64,000 nt of DNA, from the IMG/VR virus record IMGVR_UViG_3300046002_004029, positions 1 through 64,000 of that record; one strand, 5' to 3'. Under the pieces are notes generated by a model. The model was not told the DNA's origin. It was given only the letters and a program-made list of their open reading frames with translations, and ran no database searches. Positions 36,300 through 46,343 of the stretch are shown piece by piece. Within the stretch, counting starts at the first letter, position 1; each line of letters starts with the position of its first letter. A program made the position numbers and the translations under genes. This stretch comes from a virus.

Positions 36300-39200
36300 T
36301 TTTTTTCTGCTATATCCCAAATCATTTTTCTTTTTTTTGCTTGAGCCCTTTTTTCTGTTTTTAAAGAATCTTTATACACTTTTTTTTCTTCCAAAGTCAT
36401 TCCGCGAAGGCGTTCCCTTAGCTTTATTCTTTCTGCTTTATTTTTTTCAACAGTTGCGACTGAACTTTCAGTTTTTCTTACTTCTTTAGCTTTTGCTTTT
36501 ATTTCAACATCCGCTTTATTTTCAATACCAATAGTAAAAGGATTCCATCCAAGGCCAACCATAACTCTTTGCCAAGCTTCATTTTGCGAATTTAATGCTT
36601 GAGATACATTTTCAATTTTGGAAACTAATCTATCCATTGGAATATTTGTACCAGCCTCAACTAACTTTCCAGTTATAGAATACATAGGCCCTAAATGTAC
36701 CCTACCATCTTGCATAATACTCCACCCTCTTTCTTTTATAAGATCTTTATCATATTTAGTAGATTGTAACCCGCTATATATTTTTCTAAGTTTGGATCCA
36801 ATTGGTGGAGATATATTAGCTGCCTCTAGAACCACTTTTGCGTAATCTGCTTTGAACTTTTTGTCTTTTTCATCTAAGTATTTTAAAGCAACATTTTTTA
36901 ACGTAGCAGCAACGCCTCCATAAAAACCAGTACCCCTTAATATTGTATCTAATACTCCATCTGCGGCATCTATTATTTTACGTTTTTTATCTTTAGCTTT
37001 AGCTTTAGCTTTTTCTTCATCCTCTTCATCATCAGAACCAAAACCAACAGCAAATAATCCATTTTGCAAAGCAGAGAACATTATATTTTGTATTGCTAAA
37101 TAATAAACAATCTTAGCCATATGTGTTTTAGCATCTCCTCTACCATTTTTAAGATCCAAAAAGGATTTTTTAACAATTCTGGATTGTTGCATTGCAGTAT
37201 TTTGGAATGTAAGCAATAATCTACCTGCGCCACTTGCTTGCTGTTTTGATATATCTCTTGGATCACCAGATTGTTGCGTTTCATCTGATACTTTAGTAAA
37301 GTCATTCCAAGCGGCTTTTTCAGCTTCTGCATCAGACATGCCTTCTTTTAAATAAGACTTAATTCTATTCCTATAAAATGATGCTCCTCCTGAAGCAATC
37401 GCAAAACTATCTGCTAATTGCGTAGGTGTATACCCTATTTTTAAAAGATAAGACGTAACCGCAACAGCTTTGTTTTTACTACCAGCAGCAGAATTAGCTA
37501 TTTCAGCGGCAGCAACATCATCTTTTAATCCGCCTCGCCTTTCTTTCATTTTATCTGAATTCCATATATGAGCAAAATCTTTCCAATATTGTGGTTGATC
37601 TGCGAATCTTGCCGCGGCAGATACTGGATTATTATCTCTTAAATTCAAGAAATTGACAGCTCCGATTAACTGTAGCACAGCAGATCTTGTATTCAAAAAC
37701 ATAATAGTTCCAGTAGAGCCATTAATCCAATTACTCCAAGCGCTTGTTTCTTTGTCTTTTCCTGAACTTCTATTTTTACCAGATGTCATTCTATATACAA
37801 CATCCTCGATGGCTTCCCTTACATTTGTCCCATATACAGCTTCAATTTTATTCATATTAGGGCCTACTAAACTGCCTTTATCCCATTTGCCAAATATCTG
37901 TTCAACATTAGCAATAAATTCTCCTAAGAATTTTTTTCTGCCATCGCCTTCTGTTATGTTGTGTAAATCAGCAATAATTGTATCGGCATCCCAGTGCTTA
38001 GTTGGCTCAATCCAACCTGGACCTTGGCGGCCCATTACAATCAACCCATTCTTAAAAGCATTAAGTTCAGGATCATCTGCAACTAATTGTGTTAATTTTG
38101 TAGCATCACGCTCTGATAAACCGGGAATATCTATGCCAGCCTCGGTCCACATTGCTACACGGATGGCTTGGTCATATGTAAAATCTTTATCGGGCGTTAG
38201 TGTTTCTATCTTTTTTCTAACTTCTGGAAATGCGTTTGTTAATGCTTTATATTCTCTTTTTATAGATTGTCTAGCTGCGTCCATTAGGTCGTTGCCATTT
38301 GTATAGGGCTTTAACAATGCATCGTTAAAAAACTTAAGATGCTCCTCCCCTTGTTTGCCTTTTCCAACAAAGTTGTATAGCAATAATTCAAAGTCAGCAG
38401 CGGACGGCGGAACATAAAAATCGAATTTGTTTTTAGTTGCCCCTCTTCTCCTGGCTACAATGTCCGAGAACTCTTTATAGTGTTCCATTCCGCTAGTCTC
38501 CTCAATTATTTTATTAAACTCAGGACTAAGTGTTTTACTCTCCCTTACTTTTTCTGCATCAAAAGAATTAGAAGCAATCTCGGAATTTTCTATATTTTGT
38601 TTTATTTCAGTATTACGCTTGTATTCTGAAAATAAGGCATTGTTAGATGTAGCGTTATCTACATTATATTTTGATTTTTGTTTAAAATTAACTAAGGTAG
38701 GGAATACTCTAATTCTATTATAATCTCCTCCTCTAACTATTCGAGCTGTTAATTTAACATCACTAGAAAGCAATGGAACCCCCAAATTTAATTTATCTTT
38801 ACCTAAAGCAAACAATCCGTGTTTACCTATATTAATATAGTGGACATTTTTTCCATTATATAACTGTTCTATTATTTTTTGATCGGTAGCAATAGAAACT
38901 GTTAAACTTTTTTGGAAACCTTTTGTTTTTAGTATTGAGTGTTGCTCTTTGGTAACTTTGTATGGCCAAGAATCCGTTTTTACACCCAGTTTTTCTGCCT
39001 CTTTTTTATATTCTTCAAATTTATCAAGTTTACTTTTTAACAAATCTATTAATTCATTAGAAATATTTAACTCTTTTGTAGGAGAAAATGTATTATTATC
39101 AAAGTTAGCATTAATAGTAAAGCTACCCATCTGAGCTAAAGCATTTAATTTAACTTCTATATTTAGCAAATCTTTGCCCAATTGCAAGTGTATATCCCCA

Positions 39201-42200
39201 TCCCCAGTAGAATCATACCCTTTTACTTCTTTAGTTAATACTTTTACGCCTTTAATTTTTAAAGCTTTTAATTCCTTTAATATTATTGACTCATAAGCAA
39301 CGCCACGAATACCAGCTTTAATTTTTTGCATTTTAGCAACAAGATCAATATGGTCTTCAAATACGTGCTGTTTAATTTTATATCTATCCTCCTCGGGGAT
39401 GGAATTTAATATGTTTTCAACTTCTAAGGACTCGATGCCGTATTCATCGGCGGTATGAAATAATTTGGACGAAATGGCATTAAAGTCTTTTGTTGGCATT
39501 GATAATTTAACATTACCTCTTTCTACTTGGCGGGAAACTTCAATAGCCACGTCATTAACTAGCTCAACGCCCAATCTTTGTTGATTAGCGGTAAATGCTT
39601 CATAGATTAATCCTTCATTATTTAGATCATCGGTAATTATATCAAATGCAGATTCTTCTGAGATAGCTTTAGCTAAAGATTCTTTTCTGCCTCTTAGTGG
39701 GTTACCATCTGGTCCAATAACCTGGTTCAAAAATTCTTCGTTTGAAATATTATTAGCTACATTAGGTAATCTTCTCGCTAACTCATGACCTGATGTTCTA
39801 CCGGCTTGATCCGTTGAAACGCTCTCTCTGTCTATGGACTTACCAACCCATTCGGGGAAACTTACCCATCGGCCATCAACTCTTTTTTGAACGGCAATAG
39901 GCATTCCTCCTTGGCCATCTTTACCCATAAGCCAAGTAGTTGTCATATTTTCAAGAACATATTTTTTATTCTTTAATAACCAGTTTTTTAATTGGTTATC
40001 TTTTTTACCGCCCATTGCGGTCTTAACGTCAATGTCAATTTGTTTACCAATTTCGTCTCTAATTTCAGCAATTAGGGGGGTAACGGTTTTATTTAGCGAA
40101 ACAGGTTCGTTTATTTTACTTTTAAGAGTTCTAACAACAGTCAGTATCTTATTATTGATTGTTTTTAATACATCTGGTTCAAAAACATTTGATTCTAATA
40201 CATTTTTATACTTTGGTTTTTCGAGCGCATTTACAGTCATATTTTGATCTGCAGTTTCTGTGGCTTTCAAGCCTACTTCTTCTGCAGCATCTTTCATAAA
40301 CTCTGTGCCTAATACTCTTTTCGAGGCGGCAATAGCCCTCATAGGTAAATATTTATTTATCCATGCTGCTAATGGTATTCCGCTTTCTGGTTTATATTTA
40401 GTAATTAAATCTAATATACCACCTGTTCCGGTTTCTATTTCATCAGTAAGTAATTCTCTATCAAATCCAGGAGCATCTCTTCTTTTGTCAACAATCTTTT
40501 TTGTAATGGGTTTGAACAAACTAATTATTTCAGCAGCTCCTTCTTTGCCTTTCTTATCATAAATTTGTTGTACTTTGTCAGATGATAAAGTACCTCTCTC
40601 ATTTTTTATAATTTCTTTTACTTCATCCTCTTCTGTAACCTCTTTACTTTTTGTAGGTTCGGTAGTTTTAGCCTCAGATTCTTTTTTTATAGCAGACTTT
40701 ATTTTTGCTTCTAAATTTTGTTTTTTAGGCAAATATTCAGCTTCATCCATATCGCCATAACCTTCATCATACTTTTCGTTAAGATCCTCAAGTTCTTTTT
40801 TTAGTTCTAAAGATTTTGATTCTTTTACCTCTTTAGTTTCTGAAATCTTGCCTTCAGTTCCTAATTTTTTAAATGCTTTTGTAAATTCTCCTTTCTCAAA
40901 ACTTTTATTATAATCTCTTACAAAATCAAATACGTCTTTTCCATTACCAAAATTAACGTTTTTTATACCGATATTTTGTAATACTTGCCTAAGTAAATCT
41001 CCAAGTTTGATAAAAAATGTTTCATTATATTTTATATCGCCTTTAGACAAAGATTCAGATAATAACGGTAAAGTCTCTTCTAACATATTACCTTTAGCTT
41101 TGGCTAAGCTAGCATTTGTTTTTTCAACTATGGCATCATGATCCTCTTGGGATACTTTTCCTTCTTTTAAATTAGATGCGTTAGTCCCTAATATAGATTT
41201 TGCTTTAGTATTTTGTTGTTCAAATTCCAATTTATAACCATTATACCGATGCTTAAATTCCGATCTATTGAAAGCTTCTGTACCTAAATAATCCTCAATA
41301 TGCCTATATAACGACTCTCCAACTTTAGCTTGCATTTCCGGGTTTTGACCAATAGCTTTATTCACCAATTTATGCATAAATTCGTGCTGACCTGTAGTTA
41401 TATTAAAACCCATAGCAGCTTCTTCTTGATTTACAATTAAAGCCTGCTTCCCGTTGTTTAATGTAACAAATAACCCATTACTATCCTCATATTTATTAAT
41501 ATCCTCCGGTGACAACTTTGTATTATTTTCTAAATATGTTCTAACATCATTTGCTGTTTTTAATTCTGGAATTTCTGTTTCATTACTAAGACCCAATTTT
41601 TCAACAGCAACTCTTGCCTTATTAACGTCGTCAGATATATTAGCCTCAATGGCCTCCTCATTTGTTAATTTGTCTTTATCACCGGTTCTTTTTGCCGCGG
41701 TAGCTTCAACTGATTCTCTGGCAATGCCTGTTAATTGAATATTTATTTCAGCAATTCTTTCTAACTGTGGGGTAGTAAGTTCTTTATCTCCAACATGTTT
41801 AACTATTCTAAGAAGATCATTTTTCTCTTTAGATAATTGTACCGCTTCTGGTAATTTAGATTCTAATAAGTTTAACGGCTCTAGTTTTTTGCTTATTCCA
41901 TAGGTTGTAGCAAAATCTTTTTTAATTTGATTACCTTCATCCTCTGTCATATCCCCTTTATTTATAGCATCTTGTATTTGATTACTTAATACTTTAGGAG
42001 CGCCTTTTATTTTTGTTATATTTATTTGGGCTTGTGATACTGGTGTATTTGGATTGAATGCTTCTAACATTGAGTTGGAAACATCCGATTTTAACTCTGA
42101 ATTTACTCTATATAAAGCAACGCCATCTTTAAATCCCGATATACCTTTAGCAATAGTTATAGGTGATCCATATAAACCGCCGCCGGCAACGCCTTGAATA

Positions 42201-43546
42201 AATGAATCTAATACATTATCAAATGGTTTTTTATTGTCAATTAAATTTTGGGTTATTGTAGTAGCAACTTCTTCAATTCCTTCGCCAGCCATAGCAACTG
42301 GCATACCGAATTTTTTAAGCGCCGTTTGATACGCGAGAACTAAACCATTCTTCATTATAGAAGCACCTTGATCTATACCCTCTTTTTTTATTATATCTTT
42401 ATACACTTTACCAATACTACCTTCCCCTATAGATGAAAACACGCTTTCAGCCGCGGCCATACCAAATCCACTTAGAACTTGAGACATTTCAGAGTCCTCT
42501 GGATGTTCCTCTTTTTGTTGCCTAATATTAGGCCCAGCAAATAATGTTGTAGCTCCAATTGCTGTTTTAGCAATGCCCACTTCAGCTCCTCCTAACATCA
42601 TCCCAATACTTACCGGAGCACTTTCTGCAATCCCGCTGCCAATTAATTTAAAAGCATCAGTCCAATTTCCATCAGCCATATTTTGAGATATGCTAGTTGA
42701 ATCATAATTGGCATTGTCATATATATCGTTTTCTTTACCTATTCTTTTCTGTTCATTTATAAAATGATCCATTACAGGGTTAGATGTACCGGTTTGAGTT
42801 TTAAATTTTTCGGGGGATGCTTCTAAATCTTTATTACCGGTAGCCCAAGCAATAGCATTTTGCGGCAAAGCAAAGAAACTATATGTAGTTTCAGGAACAG
42901 AAGCAAACATCTCTCCAACATAATTCAATCCTTTAGCAAGTCCGCTTAAACCACGTTCCGCATATGTTTCATCTTCAACTGATTTTTTCTTATTATTAGC
43001 TTTAGATAATAACTCCATAGATTTTAATTCTATGTCCGATGTCGAAAGTTTGTAATCCTCACCTTGCTCATATCCTTTTGATAGTAATGAAACTGCGCTG
43101 TCATCTATAGATTGTTTTTCTTCTGGTGATAAATATTTATAATTAAAAGTAGAAAAAGTGTCAAATACATTAGAAACTGTTTTTTGTTCTTCTTCTTTTA
43201 CTTTAATGCCGCTTGTTTTGATATTCTTTTCGCCTTTTGTATAAAATCCTTTAACAGAATCCAGTGTTTTTTCTTTAGCAAACTTTTTTGCATCAAATTC
43301 AATTTCGGGTTTTTGAACAACTGATTTGCTAACTGGCATTTTTTTCATTTTTTCTACTCCAAGTACGTCTATTTCCTGTGCCTTTGGAAATACCTCTTTT
43401 TGTTTTGGTACTGTTTTTTGTTTAGGTCGTAATGTTAAATTATTTTTCTTAATATACTCATTAATAGTCAACCCGTTCTGTAAAGCACGGGTTGTTATCT
43501 CGTTTTCTGGTAGTGTTACTCCATCTGTATCTACGTATTCAAACAT
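36287..43546 (-). CDS. Giant multidomain virion (cargo/injected) protein (2419 aa)
   Basis: A 2419-residue protein, the longest in the window and last of the virion operon. Segments seen: basic low-complexity N-terminus; hydrophobic GIGMM/GGAEVGIAKTAIGATTLF region near 310-340; a zincin-type HEFMH near 720; a segment resembling sigma-70 region 2 near 1010-1080 (LTDEIETGTGGILDLITKYKPESGIPLAAWINKYLP); a PD-(D/E)XK-like GDGDIHLQLG...LNIEVKLN near 1450; and a large helical C-terminal part with RSAVLQLIGAVNFL. Placement next to other internal proteins suggests it is packaged and injected with DNA, as in podovirus ejection proteins. Domain calls are from motifs only. Confidence 0.75.
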   Translation of the reverse strand: MFEYVDTDGVTLPENEITTRALQNGLTINEYIKKNNLTLRPKQKTVPKQKEVFPKAQEIDVLGVEKMKKMPVSKSVVQKPEIEFDAKKFAKEKTLDSVKGFYTKGEKNIKTSGIKVKEEEQKTVSNVFDTFSTFNYKYLSPEEKQSIDDSAVSLLSKGYEQGEDYKLSTSDIELKSMELLSKANNKKKSVEDETYAERGLSGLAKGLNYVGEMFASVPETTYSFFALPQNAIAWATGNKDLEASPEKFKTQTGTSNPVMDHFINEQKRIGKENDIYDNANYDSTSISQNMADGNWTDAFKLIGSGIAESAPVSIGMMLGGAEVGIAKTAIGATTLFAGPNIRQQKEEHPEDSEMSQVLSGFGMAAAESVFSSIGEGSIGKVYKDIIKKEGIDQGASIMKNGLVLAYQTALKKFGMPVAMAGEGIEEVATTITQNLIDNKKPFDNVLDSFIQGVAGGGLYGSPITIAKGISGFKDGVALYRVNSELKSDVSNSMLEAFNPNTPVSQAQINITKIKGAPKVLSNQIQDAINKGDMTEDEGNQIKKDFATTYGISKKLEPLNLLESKLPEAVQLSKEKNDLLRIVKHVGDKELTTPQLERIAEINIQLTGIARESVEATAAKRTGDKDKLTNEEAIEANISDDVNKARVAVEKLGLSNETEIPELKTANDVRTYLENNTKLSPEDINKYEDSNGLFVTLNNGKQALIVNQEEAAMGFNITTGQHEFMHKLVNKAIGQNPEMQAKVGESLYRHIEDYLGTEAFNRSEFKHRYNGYKLEFEQQNTKAKSILGTNASNLKEGKVSQEDHDAIVEKTNASLAKAKGNMLEETLPLLSESLSKGDIKYNETFFIKLGDLLRQVLQNIGIKNVNFGNGKDVFDFVRDYNKSFEKGEFTKAFKKLGTEGKISETKEVKESKSLELKKELEDLNEKYDEGYGDMDEAEYLPKKQNLEAKIKSAIKKESEAKTTEPTKSKEVTEEDEVKEIIKNERGTLSSDKVQQIYDKKGKEGAAEIISLFKPITKKIVDKRRDAPGFDRELLTDEIETGTGGILDLITKYKPESGIPLAAWINKYLPMRAIAASKRVLGTEFMKDAAEEVGLKATETADQNMTVNALEKPKYKNVLESNVFEPDVLKTINNKILTVVRTLKSKINEPVSLNKTVTPLIAEIRDEIGKQIDIDVKTAMGGKKDNQLKNWLLKNKKYVLENMTTTWLMGKDGQGGMPIAVQKRVDGRWVSFPEWVGKSIDRESVSTDQAGRTSGHELARRLPNVANNISNEEFLNQVIGPDGNPLRGRKESLAKAISEESAFDIITDDLNNEGLIYEAFTANQQRLGVELVNDVAIEVSRQVERGNVKLSMPTKDFNAISSKLFHTADEYGIESLEVENILNSIPEEDRYKIKQHVFEDHIDLVAKMQKIKAGIRGVAYESIILKELKALKIKGVKVLTKEVKGYDSTGDGDIHLQLGKDLLNIEVKLNALAQMGSFTINANFDNNTFSPTKELNISNELIDLLKSKLDKFEEYKKEAEKLGVKTDSWPYKVTKEQHSILKTKGFQKSLTVSIATDQKIIEQLYNGKNVHYINIGKHGLFALGKDKLNLGVPLLSSDVKLTARIVRGGDYNRIRVFPTLVNFKQKSKYNVDNATSNNALFSEYKRNTEIKQNIENSEIASNSFDAEKVRESKTLSPEFNKIIEETSGMEHYKEFSDIVARRRGATKNKFDFYVPPSAADFELLLYNFVGKGKQGEEHLKFFNDALLKPYTNGNDLMDAARQSIKREYKALTNAFPEVRKKIETLTPDKDFTYDQAIRVAMWTEAGIDIPGLSERDATKLTQLVADDPELNAFKNGLIVMGRQGPGWIEPTKHWDADTIIADLHNITEGDGRKKFLGEFIANVEQIFGKWDKGSLVGPNMNKIEAVYGTNVREAIEDVVYRMTSGKNRSSGKDKETSAWSNWINGSTGTIMFLNTRSAVLQLIGAVNFLNLRDNNPVSAAARFADQPQYWKDFAHIWNSDKMKERRGGLKDDVAAAEIANSAAGSKNKAVAVTSYLLKIGYTPTQLADSFAIASGGASFYRNRIKSYLKEGMSDAEAEKAAWNDFTKVSDETQQSGDPRDISKQQASGAGRLLLTFQNTAMQQSRIVKKSFLDLKNGRGDAKTHMAKIVYYLAIQNIMFSALQNGLFAVGFGSDDEEDEEKAKAKAKDKKRKIIDAADGVLDTILRGTGFYGGVAATLKNVALKYLDEKDKKFKADYAKVVLEAANISPPIGSKLRKIYSGLQSTKYDKDLIKERGWSIMQDGRVHLGPMYSITGKLVEAGTNIPMDRLVSKIENVSQALNSQNEAWQRVMVGLGWNPFTIGIENKADVEIKAKAKEVRKTESSVATVEKNKAERIKLRERLRGMTLEEKKVYKDSLKTEKRAQAKKRKMIWDIAEKNKNK

Positions 43547-43578
43547 ACTATTTTTTTATTTTATATTATAATTATATT

Positions 43579-45078
43579 TTATTTGCCAACATTAGCAATT
43601 ATTGTAGCTTCATCCACAGGTATAAAATCACTTACGCCACTAACATCACTTTTTTGGTAATATCCAAATGATTTTTCAACTGGGTCATATACAAACTTAG
43701 TACCAAATACAGTGCCTTTGCCTGCTTTTTTTACTCTTGTTACTTCTGCACTTAACTTCTTATTGAATGCGGCGTTTTTAGCTCCGCTTACTCCGCCCGC
43801 TCCACTTTTTACGGTTTTTTGTTTTGGAGCAACGTATTTTTCAATAGTGCGCATTGGCTGACCGTTAACATCTGTTTGTACATATTCACCTTTTGGCAAT
43901 GCTTGAGCAACGTAATAATTAGCAAATGCTTTTGCATATTTTTCATTATTTGCTAAAGCTTCCTGAGCGGACTCAACATTTTGGCACATTGAATTATCCC
44001 CGCTAAAGTCGGGGTCATATTTATATCCAATACTATTATACCACATATTAAGTTTCATTGGACTATCCTGCATACCCTCTATTTTAGCTTTTGCTAACTC
44101 CATTATTTCAGGTTGCGATGCTATAATTTTTATATTTGGTATTATTGTTTTAGTCTTGTAACTTGTTAAAGGGTTACCTGTTTTTGCATCAGTTGTAGCA
44201 GTGCCTGATTCACGGGAATTTTCAGTAAATCCTCCACTTATGCTTTTAATATAGTCAATATTTATTTCCTCTGTATACCCTTTGTTCTTATCTTTGTCAG
44301 TCTTTTTTTGAAATATAGAAGTTCTTACATTCATATCATTTATTGCATCCTTAGTGGATGGTAAACTAAATCTAGTGCTGCCTCCATAATTATTATTATA
44401 AACTGTCAACCCAGACTCTGTTATTTCTGGTAATGGTACATTTTTACCATCCATACTTGTAACATTAAATTTAGCCTGTACATCAAGTAGTTCACCATCG
44501 CTACCAAAAATAGCTCCGGGATTCATTGTGTTTTTAGAAAACCCTTTATTTTGGTATACTTTATTAATTGTATTCTCTTCATCCCAAGCAGCTTTCAACT
44601 CAGGACTAAATCCATATGACGTATTTGACATACCGCCTTCGGTACCTATATCGTGAGATAATACGTCCAGAGCCGCATCTGATCTAACTCCAGACTGAGT
44701 ATAAAAAGATGTAAGTTTCCCCATTGAAGCCTGTTTAAGCCTATTAACCTTATTTATACTATCTGCGGTATTTTTACCTTCTTGCTTATATATAGTATTA
44801 ACTTGCGGAGCAAGAACAGCGGTAATATCATTAAAGTAGGCGTCATTATTACTATTGTTTACTCCTTTCCCTATACCTGTTACTTCGCTACTATATTTAT
44901 TAATATAATCAGCTTCTTTAGCTTCTGCTTCTTGTGCTAGTTTCCGTTCTTCTTCGTGTTTTTTAGAGATTGCCTTTATAGCTTCCGACGCGCTATTAGA
45001 TACGGAACTAAGCATTTCTCTAATGTATTGTCCTGACTGAGTGTCTATCGCTATTTCTGGATTTGTGTATGCTCCCAT
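43579..45078 (-). CDS. Internal virion-type protein (499 aa)
   Basis: A 499-residue, polar, mostly helical protein. Helical N-terminus (IREMLSSVSNSASEAIKAISKKHEEERKLAQEAEAKE), long Asn/Lys/Thr-rich middle, and a C-terminal KTVKSGAGGVSGAKNAAFNKKL linker. It sits between the 2419-aa protein and a Gln-rich protein, the position of podovirus internal or cargo proteins. No enzymatic motif. The virion role is inferred from order and composition. Confidence 0.65.
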   Translation of the reverse strand: MGAYTNPEIAIDTQSGQYIREMLSSVSNSASEAIKAISKKHEEERKLAQEAEAKEADYINKYSSEVTGIGKGVNNSNNDAYFNDITAVLAPQVNTIYKQEGKNTADSINKVNRLKQASMGKLTSFYTQSGVRSDAALDVLSHDIGTEGGMSNTSYGFSPELKAAWDEENTINKVYQNKGFSKNTMNPGAIFGSDGELLDVQAKFNVTSMDGKNVPLPEITESGLTVYNNNYGGSTRFSLPSTKDAINDMNVRTSIFQKKTDKDKNKGYTEEINIDYIKSISGGFTENSRESGTATTDAKTGNPLTSYKTKTIIPNIKIIASQPEIMELAKAKIEGMQDSPMKLNMWYNSIGYKYDPDFSGDNSMCQNVESAQEALANNEKYAKAFANYYVAQALPKGEYVQTDVNGQPMRTIEKYVAPKQKTVKSGAGGVSGAKNAAFNKKLSAEVTRVKKAGKGTVFGTKFVYDPVEKSFGYYQKSDVSGVSDFIPVDEATIIANVGK

Positions 45079-45097
45079 TTATGTTTTTATATTTTAT

Positions 45098-45889
45098 TTA
45101 TAAATTTGGTGATCCGTCCGCATTTACGGAATAGTTTGGTAGACTGGATTTTACATTACTAGGGGTTGATTTTGCATAAGAACCTCCAACTGCACCAGCT
45201 ATATTAGAAACAGCTCCTATACCCCCCGTAATCGCGCCCATTTTATCCGCGCTAGCTTGAGTCTGTTGTTGTTGTGCTCCCCCTAATTGAGCAGCAACAC
45301 GATCCATTTTTTGCATTTCTCTGCCTTCCCGTGTTTGAAACATAAATTGAGCACCAGCAGCCTCTGTACTTTGTATTCTTTGAGCTTCCGACATTTGTAT
45401 ATCTTGTACTCTTTGAGCTTGTTGCAATTGTACTTGTTCCATTTGTTGTTGGCCTTGTGCTTTTAATTTTTCATTATTGGCCTCTTGCTGTTCTATGTCT
45501 GCAGTAACACCTTGTTTAGATTTTAATGCTGCCATTGCTAATGCAGTCGCTCCGCCGGCGCTTGCTCCGGTTTCTCTTAATGTATCTAACGTATTCGCTA
45601 AAGCTTGATCTGTTTCTTGTATTTGCATTTCTGTAGCAGCGGTAGCAACGCCAAGATTAGCATAAGGATTACTCATTATTCCAGATAAATCTGTAGCCAT
45701 ACTACTGACATCTTTTGATGTAGCGTATGGGTTTATTATAGCTTGCCTATTAGCCTCCAATGAATTTAATTCTCTCTGCAATGCAGCCGCTTGTTTTTTA
45801 GCTGCCTTTTCTTTTTTGCTGGCTTTGCTAGCTCCAAATATACTACCAACAACTGATATGGCCATTCCGCCGACCGCTATATATGACAT
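45098..45889 (-). CDS. Gln/Ala-rich internal virion-like protein (263 aa)
   Basis: A 263-residue protein with an N-terminal hydrophobic glycine-rich helix (YIAVGGMAISVVGSIFGAS), then a long Ala/Gln/Glu helix (LQRELNSLEANRQAI, QQMEQVQLQQAQRVQDIQMSEAQRIQ) and another glycine-rich hydrophobic segment near the C-terminus (MGAITGGIGAVSNIAGAVGGS). This pattern resembles podovirus ejection proteins that insert in the host membrane, such as T7 gp14. Assignment is by analogy. Confidence 0.65.
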   Translation of the reverse strand: MSYIAVGGMAISVVGSIFGASKASKKEKAAKKQAAALQRELNSLEANRQAIINPYATSKDVSSMATDLSGIMSNPYANLGVATAATEMQIQETDQALANTLDTLRETGASAGGATALAMAALKSKQGVTADIEQQEANNEKLKAQGQQQMEQVQLQQAQRVQDIQMSEAQRIQSTEAAGAQFMFQTREGREMQKMDRVAAQLGGAQQQQTQASADKMGAITGGIGAVSNIAGAVGGSYAKSTPSNVKSSLPNYSVNADGSPNL

Positions 45890-45892
45890 ATA

Positions 45893-46330
45893 TTATTTTT
45901 TTAATTGTTTAAATTTTTCATATTCTAAATAGTTTTTAGCTATCCAAGTGTTTTCAATACTTTCTAAGTCCATTTCATTATTTGGGTTTGGGTATACATT
46001 TATAAAAACGGAATCCTCATGGGCAACAACCGCTTTTTTTTCACCTGCTTTTGCTTTAACGTAACACGGAGCTTCATAATCTTCTGTACCAGATATTGTA
46101 GTAACCGTTAATCGACCCTTCAGTAATATCCATAAATGTTCATATTTCTGTAGTTTTCCAATAGCAAAGGTATCTTTAGCCATTGTTAGTTCTCTAATAT
46201 ATAAACCATCCACAAATGTATGTTTTAAAGGGAACATTTCTGAATCCCCAACTACTAACCCTAATTCTTCACTATGTTCAATTAAAGCGGTCTCCAATGC
46301 ATCTATTTTGTCCCTTATTGTTAATTCCAT
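45893..46330 (-). CDS. Cupin-like protein in the virion operon (145 aa)
   Basis: A 145-residue protein with a beta-barrel profile of the cupin type: IRELTMAKDTFAIGKLQKYEHLWILLKGRLTVTTISG and the second motif KAKAGEKKAVVAHEDSVFINVYPNP. Only some metal ligands (KYEH, VVAHEDS) are conserved, so catalysis is doubtful. Proteins of this kind occur in marine phage structural operons. A structural or adaptor role is inferred. Confidence 0.7.
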   Translation of the reverse strand: MELTIRDKIDALETALIEHSEELGLVVGDSEMFPLKHTFVDGLYIRELTMAKDTFAIGKLQKYEHLWILLKGRLTVTTISGTEDYEAPCYVKAKAGEKKAVVAHEDSVFINVYPNPNNEMDLESIENTWIAKNYLEYEKFKQLKK

Positions 46331-46343
46331 TTAATTTGTTTAT

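Noticed and set aside
36287-43546. Virion RNA polymerase as in crAss-like phages
   Set aside because: I looked for a double-psi beta-barrel DxDxD-type catalytic motif in the giant protein and did not see one.
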